Below are positions 1 to 8,866 of a stretch of DNA of 64,000 bases, piece by piece (position 1 is the stretch's first letter; every line of letters starts with the position of its first letter). Where the stretch lies: contig NC_068344.1 of NCBI RefSeq assembly GCF_014633365.1, forward strand, positions 8,323,669-8,387,668. The letters run 5' to 3'. The position numbers and the translations under genes are program-made. Source of the DNA: Diospyros lotus. Taxonomy: Eukaryota; Streptophyta; Magnoliopsida; Ericales; Ebenaceae. The notes beneath the pieces were generated by a model that saw only the letters and a program-made list of their open reading frames with translations, was not told where the DNA came from and ran no database searches.

Positions 1-266
1 ATCTAACCAATCCCTATGGATACGACCTTGCTTATCACTATCACAATTCATATTTTTAAAAGCAAGAATTTATTATTTGTTGGATTCGACACCCATCACA
101 TTGGCATGAATTGCATGGGGTGTCATGGGAAGAGTCCTATCTTGAACCTATAACCTCCTTTCAAGAGCTTGCTGAGTCTCGCGACTCACGTTTGTTTTAC
201 ATCATTCTAGGTAAGAGAAACGCTTGTGATAGAAGTACGTTCAGCGGGGTTTGGGTACAGGCCGTC
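1..266 (+). repeat. Degenerate LTR-like flank of element A
   Basis: No gene is seen. The stretch around 170-235 contains gagtctcgcgactcac followed by a catcattctaggtaag-like block. Related blocks recur near 9590-9640 and 10750-10810, in DNA that I read as decayed LTRs. Element A therefore seems to have inserted into, or recombined with, an older LTR. This is inferred from internal similarity only. Confidence 0.35.
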
Positions 267-446
267 TGATTAGTGATCAATTTTATAAAAATTTTGTTAT
301 AATTTCACCCTTATTTTGATCTTAAAATGGTTTAAATTGAATATTATTATGCATTTTGTGATTTTGTGCATGTTTAAAAATATTAATATAAAAATATATA
401 TAAAATATAAAAAATAAATCTAATATATATAATATTATAATATTAT

Positions 447-612
447 GGATTCCAAGCCCAACACAAGGAAGGCCCAAGCACAACACAAGGAAGGCCCAAA
501 CCCAAAACAAGAAAGGCTCAAGCCCAAATCCAACATAAGGAAGGCCTAAGCCCAAAACAAAGAAGGCCAACACAAGGAAGGCCCAAACCCAAAAATATGA
601 AAAGCCCAAGTC
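447..612. repeat. Degenerate short tandem array in LTR (cccaagcccaacacaagg type)
   Basis: Short units built on cccaagcccaaMacaaggaagg follow one another for about 165 bp. The equivalent array in the right LTR is at about 7256-7426. Translated on the minus strand it gives a periodic F/W/A/L/G-rich peptide, which explains the open frames there. Confidence 0.75.
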
Positions 613-634
613 CAAAAAATTGCTCATATCATTG

Positions 635-711
635 CTTACATCATGAGTTGGAATGACATCATTGCTTATATCATGGGCTGGAATGATGTCATCGCTTACA
701 TCAAGTCACGA
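635..711. repeat. 30-bp tandem repeat, about 3 copies
   Basis: The unit is roughly catcatcgcttacatcatgg followed by gttggaatga, present about three times. The right LTR carries about four copies (7438-7546). Unit gain or loss has therefore occurred since insertion. Confidence 0.75.
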
Positions 712-861
712 AGTTTCAAGAACTACACTTTGGCCCAAACTTTTTAAGTAATTAAATATTTTATTTATCTTTGTATTTTTAAATTAGGTATTTTATTTTT
801 CTTTAAATATTTTGTATTATTAAATTATATAATTGAGTGGTCTCCATTGTATCTTTTAGCC

Positions 862-869
862 TATAAATA
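862..869 (+). promoter_or_regulatory. TATA box of element A LTR
   Basis: cctataaatagagcac is a canonical plant TATA box, repeated at 7705-7712 in the right LTR. Transcription should start about 30 bp downstream. The aataaaag a little further on could serve as polyadenylation signal in the 3' copy, but there it reads aatgaaag (around 7752). Confidence 0.6.
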
Positions 870-1043
870 GAGCACTTGGGATGCATTTGTAACCATTCAA
901 TTTTCTTATAATAAAAGTATAGTTGTGTTCTTAGGATTTCTCTCTCAAATTTTTCACTTTAGTTTCTATATAGTTTTGTTCTTAGAATTTCTCTCTCAAA
1001 TCTTCAACTTTTGTTTCCATATAGTTGTATTATGTTATTCATA

Positions 1044-1230
1044 TTGTCTTTTTATTATATACCGCCTATATGGTCGGTTGAATATTGTCTTTCAATTATA
1101 TACCGCCTATATGATCGGTTAAAAAATTGTCTTTCAATTATGTACCGCCTATATGGTCGGTTAAAAAATAGTCTTTCAATTATTGTCTTTTTATTATATA
1201 CCGCCTATATGGTCGGTTAAAAAATAATCT
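1044..1230. repeat. About 43-bp minisatellite with accg...cggt core, about 4 copies
   Basis: Units contain tataccgcctatatggtcgg followed by ttaaaaa and tgtctttcaatta. The core accgcctatatggtcggt has inverted ends (accg/cggt). A matching array is at about 7886-8075 in the right LTR. It lies downstream of the TATA box, so it should be in the transcribed leader. Confidence 0.8.
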
Positions 1231-2029
1231 TTTAAATACTATCTTTTAATTCCCGTCATTTAAATTCCTGTCAATTTATTTAAAAATAAAGATAAGTAGC
1301 TAAATCCAATCTTGGATTAAGGCAATGACAGTGTCCAACGCCAATGATTCCCAAAGAAAGCTACGCTTCAAGTATGTAATATTAATCTGATTTAATTTGA
1401 ACAGTGTGCGTATAGTGTATCTTTGAGTTTGGATTGGAGTATAAGCCTAACTTAGAATTTTCATGCCACGTATGGAGATTGCTAAACCTGAAAATGTTTT
1501 CATACCCAAGCCCAAATGATTAATCTGTATCTATAAATTCTGTCTATGGAATATAATTCAATTTATGATAATTGTTTAACTTAAAATTTTCATGCCATGT
1601 ATGGAGATTGTTTAAACAACAATTACCATTATCTTGAACTAAAATTACTGACAAATCTGTAAAACTCAAATCAGATGAATATTACTGATCTTTTCTATTA
1701 AATCGGGAATTAATTGGTTTTTGCACTGAAATTGTCTTGACCCAAGCTGCTTAAATTCAGTATTAGTTTAGTTTTAATTTTTACCTTTAAATCATCTTAA
1801 TCATGTCTTAAACTCAAATATTTTGTGATCTTTGTTTTCATCCATAAATAATCTCCTTGTGAATCGACTCGGACTCACCGAAATATAAATTTAAAATTGT
1901 ACTACACGCACACTCGCACACTGGCGAGTATAATCGCCCTACACCTGCTTTAATAAAAGGATTAACGTATGATGAATTTGGTTGTAGTTTTGATAAATAA
2001 ATGTGCATGGTAGCGTAGCAGTCAGTTTT

Positions 2030-2047
2030 TGGCGTCGTTGCCGAGGA
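2030..2047 (+). other. Primer binding site, tRNA-Asp type (two mismatches)
   Basis: tggcgtcgttgccgagga starts 5 bases after the LTR end. It matches the usual plant tRNA-Asp-complementary site (tggcgccgttgccgggga) at 16 of 18 positions. This supports the LTR boundary and the plus orientation. Confidence 0.7.
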
Positions 2048-2370
2048 GATTAAATTTGGTTGAATTTTGTTGTTGTTTTACTATTTTAAAAAAATTAAAA
2101 AATAATAATTAAAAAAATTATTTTCAAAAAATATATATATATAAAATATATATTTTAAAAAAACTAAAAAAATAATAAAATAATAAAAAATATAAATTAA
2201 AAAATAATTAAAAAATTAAATTTAAAAAAAATATTTAGATAACTTTTAGTTATTAAACAATGTAAGAGACTACGCTCAAGTATGATTATTGAAATATTAA
2301 TTGATTCATTACCACCATTATCTACCGTTGAGTTGTCATTTCCATATTCTCTATGTCTTAGTATTTTAGC

Positions 2371-3319
2371 ATGTCTGTGACTGCATTTGGCCATCCCAAT
2401 CCCAATGAGGGGAGGTTTTCTTTTAACCAGAGTCAGAGGGAAAATTCTTATCTGTCGGGTTACGACCCAGATCTTTACATTGATTACCCTAGTTCCTATG
2501 ACCATTGGAATTATTCTTGGAACATTGACTCTGTGTTCCAATCTCATGAGCCTTTTCCTCCACCACCTCACCAATTTGAGTTAGAAACAAGGGGTTAGAT
2601 CTGATGTTTATCAACCTCAGGATGAAAAATTTTTAGAGGACACCCTTCAGGAGTTTATAGAAGGTCAAATGAGTTTTAATGCACAAGTGATCGAACTTCA
2701 AGAACAAACCACTAGGGACATAGGTGACATTTTTGAACAATTGACCGAGTTTACACAGACCTTAAGCGTGAGTGAACCTGGTGAGTTTCCAAACCAACCC
2801 AGTCAAAATTCCGTTGGTCAATGTCTTAGGGAGGAATAATCATTCAATTCACCCATAGGTCAAGAGTCGGTCCAATCTATACCCATCCATAGGAATGATG
2901 AACCAATTGAGAGATTTGATGACCCTAGGATGGTATGAGCAATCATAGAAGAAAAATTAGACCAAAATGATGTGAGAATAGAAGAAGCCTGGAATGAAGA
3001 AGAGAATAAAACCCAAGAGCCCAAATGTGAAGATACCATAGGCCTAGCCAAACTTGAGCCTAAATTTATGTCTTTTAGGCTAGTCTATATTATTGGGGAT
3101 CAAATTAAACCAAACATGTGTAAGGTGTTTGTGCGAATTGATGTGCCGTACTCTGATGTAATAAAACCAACACCTTCGGATGACATATTTTCAAAATATG
3201 TATGTGCATTTATGAGAAAAATCAATTTACATAATTTTGAAAATAAGTTTAAAAGTGGTGTAATGAATGGGAGTTATTATACAAATAAGTGGGCAACCAC
3301 TTATTTGATCCTTAACTAG
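2371..3319 (+). pseudogene. Broken gag-like reading frame of element A
   Basis: A frame opens at ATG 2371 and runs 75 codons to TAG 2596-2598. A coding-like frame then continues one base over (from about 2591) to TAA 3317-3319, broken by TAA 2837-2839 and TGA 2936-2938. The first part is rich in Y, P, N and S and ends in a proline run. The middle is acidic and helix-prone (around FLEDTLQEFIEGQMSF), and the end has NKWATTYLILN. I see no CCHC knuckle and no protease motif. Its position just after the primer site is that of gag, so I infer a decayed gag-like protein of a non-autonomous family. The domain itself is not recognisable by eye. Confidence 0.45.
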
Positions 3320-3419
3320 AAGAAAAGAAAAAAACTCTAAAAAATATTTAAGAATATATATAATAAAATAAAATTTATTTTTTTTAATGAATATATATAT
3401 ATATATATATAAAGAAGAT

Positions 3420-3734
3420 AAAGAAAAGAGGGAGACAGATTTAACACCGATGACAACCATTTTTTTTTTTTTTGGCAAAGTAATCACACTGCCCTATAAA
3501 GGAAACGACACACTGTCCTATAAAGAAAAAGGAGACGCCGAACGTTGAAAAAGAAACGCCGAATGTTGAAAAAGGAGACCCCAGACGTGACCCTAGACTC
3601 GTGGCATGCCTCAAGCCAAGTGTGGTTGTTAGAATGGTGACTTTCACAGCTCTATAAGAGACTCTATATCTGCATGAGGCAAGCCACACTTCTTTGAGCT
3701 CAGTCTTCTCTCCTTTGTGTTGTTCTCCGATCAG
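3420..3734 (+). promoter_or_regulatory. Promoter-like and 5'UTR-like segment upstream of the LOG-like gene
   Basis: A TATA-like tctataagaga lies at 3651-3661. About 75 bp further, ccgatcag/gtactctc (junction 3734/3735) resembles a splice donor. A matching acceptor, ttctattttcag/gg, lies at 4513/4514, 24 bases before the LOG-like ATG. The inferred 5'UTR intron would be 3735-4513 (779 nt). Before the TATA box there are three near-repeats built on ggagacgccgaacgttgaaa (3530-3585). All of this is inference from motifs. Confidence 0.35.
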
Positions 3735-3805
3735 GTACTCTCTTTCCTTTTGTAAGGTTCATTATTTTGTTCTACTTTTCTCTTACTATACTTCTGATTT
3801 AAAAA

Positions 3806-4395
3806 ATGGATCTTCAGCTATTTAAAATTCGCAAGTACTATCCATCTCTCTAACAAAATGATTTACAAAAGATTTATGCCACTAGGTGTGAAAGACTTAG
3901 GATGTTGATGTATAAAAATATCCCTAAGGATATTTGCTGGTTGATTGAAGCAAAATTTTGATTTCTTGGCGAAACTTCACCTAGTTTTAAGCATTTTCCA
4001 GGATTGGGAAAGAATAGTTTTTTGAAAAAAAAGAAAAGCGAAAAGATTAAATGGTTGTCACAAATGTGCTCGATGGACTTGTAACACACGATGCAAATCT
4101 GTGGGGTTTACTTCCATAAATCGAGATGATAAAATTTGTTTCATAAAGGATGGGTTGAGTAAGGAGTCTTTGGATGATATCCGATTAACTCTTGAGACGC
4201 ATCCGTGTGGAATAGTGCAACGAGAAATTCTTGCTTTATGAACCCAATTTAGAAGTGACCACCAACGCTATAATCTTGGGAATCTGACTATAATTGACCC
4301 TGTTTGCCAATCTATAAGAAAATTGGATGGGAAGCCTATCCCCACTTCATAGAAGGTGTTTAAGTCATTTCTGGACGTAAAACTAGAGGAAGATG
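3806..4395 (+). pseudogene. Unrecognised coding-like relic between promoter-like segment and LOG-like frame
   Basis: From ATG 3806 a frame reads protein-like (for example QNDLQKIYATRCERLRML and SPSFKHFPGLGKNSF) with internal stops. After about 4083 coding character moves to another frame with INRDDKICFIKDGLSKESLD and VCQSIRKLDGKPIPTS, again with stops. I do not recognise the family. Its amino-acid texture (charged, no low complexity) suggests a once-coding sequence of roughly 195 codons. It also lies inside the putative 5'UTR intron, so it may be an older captured gene fragment or part of the element's own lost protein. Confidence 0.3.
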
Positions 4396-4537
4396 TGAGC
4401 CACAATCACAACTACTTGTATATACACATGATTTTTGTGTGTATTTATTTATTGTTGAATTTCTATGTAGTTACTTTTGATCGCCAAACTTCTTTAACCA
4501 GTTCTATTTTCAGGGCATACATAAAGAACTAACATAA

Positions 4538-5197
4538 ATGGATGGTCAGCTAGTTCGTCGAATCAATACCATATGTGTGCTATGTGGCTCTCAACTTAGG
4601 AGCGATATTTGTTACACACTTACAGCAAGCGAACTTGGCCTAAAATTGGGAGAGAGAAAAATTAATTTGGTCTATGGAGGGGGAAGTCATGGATTGAATG
4701 GATGTGTTTCACAGGCTGTACATCTTGGGCAATCATATGTGGTAGGTGTTATTCCAATCATTTTGGCTGATCCATAGATTTTCGAGTATACACGAGGTCA
4801 ACTTATGAGAACGACTTCTATGTCTAAGCGCATGGCTTGTAAGATTTATCAGTCAGACACCTTCATTGCTTTACCGGGAGGTTTTAGTACACTTGAAGAA
4901 ATCTTTTGTATAATCTCCTGGGCCAAGAGCAATCTCCATACCAAATCCATTGGACTTTTAAATATTAACCATTTTTTTGATGGGTTGCTCTCTTTTCTTG
5001 ATCAGGCTGTGGAACAAAAGTTCATTTCTCTTTCAGCAAGAAAGATTCTCATTTTCGCATCCACTATTGAGGAGCTATTAGAGAAATTACATGCTTATGT
5101 TCCACAGCACGATCCTTACGAACCTCGGATAGACTGGTCTAAGGCAATTGGAAGCAAGCGTCAAAGGGGTCCGATTAATTTAGATTTATCCCTCTAA
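4538..5197 (+). pseudogene. LOG: LOG-like cytokinin riboside 5'-monophosphate phosphoribohydrolase, one in-frame stop
   Basis: LOG enzymes release active cytokinin bases from their nucleotides in the cytosol. The frame is 219 codons plus stop, the usual length of the family. It is colinear throughout: Rossmann start TICVLCGSQ (residues 11-19), YGGGSHGLNG (46-55), VVGVIP (68-73), an Arg at 98 in the MSKR segment, LPGGFSTLEE (112-121), and a C-terminal helical part with KSIGLLNI. TAG at 4775-4777 (codon 80) splits it. The same frame resumes with no indel, so a single C-to-T change could explain it. The signature is altered: family PGGxGTxxE reads PGGFSTLEE here (Gly to Ser), while the Glu is kept. 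Plant LOG genes normally have several introns. This copy has none, so it is a retro-copied gene. It sits inside element A, same strand as the LTRs. The start is the first ATG of the frame, just after a good splice-acceptor-like site. The family call is firm; activity is doubtful. Confidence 0.9.
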
Positions 5198-5206
5198 GGG
5201 GGGGCA

Positions 5207-5420
5207 AGTCTATGATAAGATGGCTAAGTAAGGAGTACTTTTCTGTACTCTTGAGACGCATCTTTTTGTTTTGACTTGCATGAATTTATTTTATGTTATG
5301 TTTAAAAAAAAATTATGGAATGCTGTTAGGTAAGTCTATAATAAGATGGCTGAGTAAGGAGTACTTTTTGTACTCTTGAGACGCATCTCTTTATTATATG
5401 ACTTGCATGAATTTTTCTTA
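5207..5420. repeat. Tandem duplication with small hairpin, downstream of LOG-like gene
   Basis: Two copies (about 5207-5300 and 5331-5420) share ataagatggct, gagtaaggagtactttt, gtactcttgagacgcatct and gacttgcatgaattt. Within each, gagtac...gtactc can fold back. A third, earlier relative (ggttgagtaaggagt ... ctcttgagacgcatc) is at 4151-4204 on the other side of the LOG-like frame. Confidence 0.7.
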
Positions 5421-7060
5421 TTTCGGTGTGAAAAAAATATAAAAAAAATATTTAGGGTATTCTCACTTGTTTGTTGAAGATTTAGTTGTTCACAGTAAAC
5501 TTACAGGCTTATAGAGTTACAGGTATTCCTAACAACCCTATTTTATTACTGCAATTCAAGTTGGGGGGAAGTAAGGTATATTTATGAATTATCTGGTCCA
5601 TGTTTAACTGTGAATTTGCAATTGCATGTTTGTAGTTTTGTGTGAATTGTTTACTTTTATCAACTCCTATTAAAAAAATGTGTGTGCTTTAAATAATATT
5701 ATCCCTAAAGTTTTGGAGTTGTACACTGATAGCTAGTTGAATTTGCGGTATGAATTATGAATGCATTAATTTCTTATTTAAAAACGTAGATGTATGGGAT
5801 TAGAATAAGTGATTTGCATGCATCGGGTGTTCAATAATTAGAAATTGGTTTATCGGTCATAAAGTCAAAGGCAATGGTAATTAGCTAATTAGCACACTGC
5901 ATGATCCCTCAACAAAAGTGGAGACTATTACCCTAGTGAGTGTTTGAGCCTAATAATCATTAATTCTAAGTGAAATAAAACTTACTCTAAATGCGCTTTA
6001 TTGTTTATCTCATCTATTTAATAGCTTCAAAACATCAATTTGCTTTGAATGTCTAGTATGATAGTGGATGAATTTGGTTGGTTTCAAACTCTAAATTAGT
6101 TGATTAAGTAACATCATTTTGTAGAAGCATGATAGAGGGTCAATTTCTTTCAATTTGAGTCTATTAACCTTTTTCTTTCTTTACATTAACCTCCCTTGCT
6201 AGCTCATTTGAGCTGTTCTTAGCATAATTCCTTTCATTACTCTCGTCTAACCTATAACCATATGAAGTTTGTCCAAACCTGGTGTGTTTTTAGGAATCAA
6301 TCTATCTCGATATTTTCATATAAAAAAAAAAAGAAACAAAAAAGCAAAAAAGAAAGGAAAAAAGAAAAAAAAGAAAAAAAAAGGAAGTTCTCTTAGCTTT
6401 TCAACATGAGTGTTTCAAAATAAATGTTGAAGAAAACAATATGTCCAATTTGATATTAGTGTCAAAAAAAAAAAAAAAAATCCAGACACACCATTTGCAC
6501 ACTTTACCCTTTTCTTTAACAACTCGTATTAACCTCATAACCCCATTACAACCCAGTCTGGTCCCTCTTGATGCTATAAATCAGGTAATCTCAGGATTCG
6601 AGTTCGGAGTAGGGAATTTTTTTTAAATTCAAAAGTTATTTATCCATGGCATTATTCCAGTCATGAAACTATGTTAAATTCCCTGTTCTTTCATGAAAAT
6701 GCGTTCTTTGTATTTGGGATGACACCGAGTTTGAACTTGTTTTGCATTTACTCTTAAAACAGTGCACCCCTTTGTGCATACACCAGAGGAATCATTTTTT
6801 TTATTGGAGGAAAAATCCATAGTAAGGTTTGAAGTCGAAACTTCGAGAGAGTAAGATAGAATGATGGTCATCCTAATTGTCGTTCCTAAGATTGTATGAC
6901 CTTTGAGCGAAATCTGATTTAGAATATTCGACTGTATGTCAGATAAATTGTTCTGTTCTATGCATTTTGGTTTTGAATTTAAAATTTTTATATTCATGCG
7001 ATTATTGTGAATAAATCTGGCCAGTATGAAGTCTAATTGTTATGGGACTAGCAATGTTTA
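5421..7060 (+). other. Non-coding 3' interior of element A
   Basis: No coding frame is supported. The part near 5560 has caagttggggggaagtaagg, a second G-rich tract like the internal purine tracts of Athila/Tat elements. 6318-6385 and 6464-6480 are A/G-rich runs. The minus-strand frame at 6674-6997 has no recognisable content. The stretch resembles the long non-coding spacer between coding part and 3' LTR in this group of elements. Confidence 0.5.
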
Positions 7061-7070
7061 AATTGGGGGG
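7061..7070 (+). other. Polypurine tract of element A
   Basis: aattgggggg ends two bases before the TGATTAG start of the right LTR, the expected place for second-strand priming. Confidence 0.65.
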
Positions 7071-7072
7071 TG

Positions 7073-8866
7073 TGATTAGTGATCAATTTTGTAAAAATTT
7101 TGTTATAATTTCACCCTTATTTTGATCTTAAAATGGTTTAAATTGAATATTATTATGCATTTTGTGATTTTGTGCATGTTTAAAAATATTAATATAAAAA
7201 TATATATAAAATATAAAAAATAAATCTAATATATATAATATTATAATATTATGGATTCCAAGCCCAACACAAAGAAAGCCCAAGCCCAACACAAGGAAGG
7301 TCCAAGCCCAAAACAAGAAATGCCTAGGCCCAAGCCCAACACAAAGAAGGCCCAAGCCCAAAACAAAGAAAGCCCAAGCCCAACATATGGAAGGCCCAAG
7401 CCCAAAAATATGAAAAGCCCAAGTCTCACAAATTGCTGACATCATTGCTTACATCATGAGTTGGAATGACATCATCGCTTACATCATGGGTTGAAATGAC
7501 ATCATCGCTTACATCATGGGTTGGAATGATGTCATCGCTTACATCAAGTCACAAAGTTTCAAGAACTACACTTTGGCCCGAACTTTTTAAGTAATTAGAT
7601 ATTTTATTTATCTTTGTATTTTTAAATTAGGTATTTTATTTTTCTTTAGATATTTTGTATTATTAAATTATATAATTGAGTGGTCTCCATTGCATCTTTT
7701 AACCTATAAATAGAGCACTTGGGATGCATTTGTAACCATTCAATTTTCTTATAATGAAAGTATAGTTGTGTTCTTAGGATTTCTCTCTCAAATTTTTCAC
7801 TTTAATTTCTATATAGTTTTGTTCTTAGAATTTCTCTCTCAAATCTTCAAATTTTGTTTCCATATAGTTGTATTATGTTATTCATATTGTTTTTTTATTA
7901 TATACCGCCTATATGGTCGGTTGAATATTGTCTTTCAATTATATACCGCCTATATGGTCGGTTAAAAAATTGTTTTTCAATTATGTACTGCCTATATGGT
8001 CGGTTAAAAAATAGTCTTTCAATTATTGTCTTTTTATTATATATCGCCTATATGGTCGGTTAAAAAATAGTCTTTTAAATACTGTCTTTTAATTCCCGTC
8101 ATTTAAATTCATTCCAATTTATTTAAAAATGAAGATAAGTAGCTAAATCCAATCTTGGGTTAAGACAATAACAATGTCCAATGCAAATGATTCCCAAAGA
8201 AAGCTACGCTTCAAGTATGTAATATTAATCTGATTTAATTTGAACAATGTGCGTATAGTGTATCTTTGAGTTTGGATTGGAGTATAGGCCTAACTTAGAA
8301 TTTCCATGCCACGTATGGAGATTGCTAAACCTAGAAATGTTTTCATACCCAAACCCAAATGATTAATCTATATCTATAAATTCTGTCTGTGGAATATAAT
8401 TCAATTTATGATAATTGCTTAACTTAGAATTTTCATGCCATGTATGGAGATTGCTTAAACAAGAATTACCATTGTCTTGAACTAAAATTACTGACAGATC
8501 TGCAAAACTCAAATCAGATGAATATTACTGATCTTTTCTATTAAATCGAGAATTAATTGGTTTTGGCACTGAAATTGTCTTGACCCAAGCTGCTTAAATT
8601 CAGTATTAGTTTAGCTTTAATTTTTACCTTTAAATCATCTTAATCACGTCCCAAACTCAAATATTTTGTGATCTTTGTTTTCATCCATAAATAATCTCCC
8701 TGTGAATCAACTCGGACTCACCGAAATATAAATTTAAAATTCTACTATACGCACACTCACACACTGGCAAGTATAATCGCCCTACACCTGCTTTAATAAA
8801 AGGATAACGTCTGATGAATTTAGTTGTAGTTTTGATAAATAAATGTGCAGGGTAGCGTAGCAGTCA
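7073..8866 (+). repeat. 3' LTR of element A
   Basis: Direct repeat of 267-2024. Same internal arrays (7256-7426, 7438-7546, 7886-8075) and TATA box at 7705-7712. It has one more 30-bp unit than the left LTR. Frames at 7128-7445, 7251-7439 and 7768-8063 are array translations. Confidence 0.85.

Larger units (their letters stand above)
267..2024 (+). repeat. 5' LTR of element A
   Basis: Direct repeat of 7073-8866, TG...CA bounded, about 1.76 kb. It contains three internal tandem arrays (447-612, 635-711, 1044-1230), a TATA box at 862-869 and an aataaaag signal near 909. The two LTRs differ by scattered substitutions and by array copy number, so the insertion is not very recent. Small frames inside it (322-627, 925-1220) are translations of the arrays, not genes. 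Confidence 0.85.
267..8866 (+). mobile_element. Element A: non-autonomous LTR retrotransposon carrying a LOG-like gene
   Basis: Two long direct repeats (267-2024 and 7073-8866) begin TGATTAGTGATCAA and end GTAGCGTAGCAGTCA. They bracket a 5.05-kb interior with a primer site just inside the left LTR and a G-rich tract just outside the right LTR, so the element is plus-strand. The interior holds a broken gag-like frame, an unrecognised coding-like relic and a LOG-like frame. I see no protease, reverse transcriptase, RNase H or integrase. The tRNA-Asp-type primer site is typical of the Athila/Tat side of Ty3/gypsy, so I place it there tentatively. The five bases before 267 (ccgtc) and after 8866 (ttatc) do not match, so no target duplication is visible. 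Inter-element recombination or flank decay would explain that. Confidence 0.85.

Noticed and set aside
4538..5197. LOG-like frame as bacterial contamination or horizontal transfer
   Set aside because: LOG-type proteins also occur in bacteria, but this one sits between plant LTRs and its colinearity and motifs fit plant LOG. The flanks are continuous plant repeat DNA.
7128..7445. 105-codon minus frame rich in F, W, L and G (also 322-627)
   Set aside because: Translation of the cccaagcccaacac array in the element A LTRs; the frame is not kept between the two LTRs.
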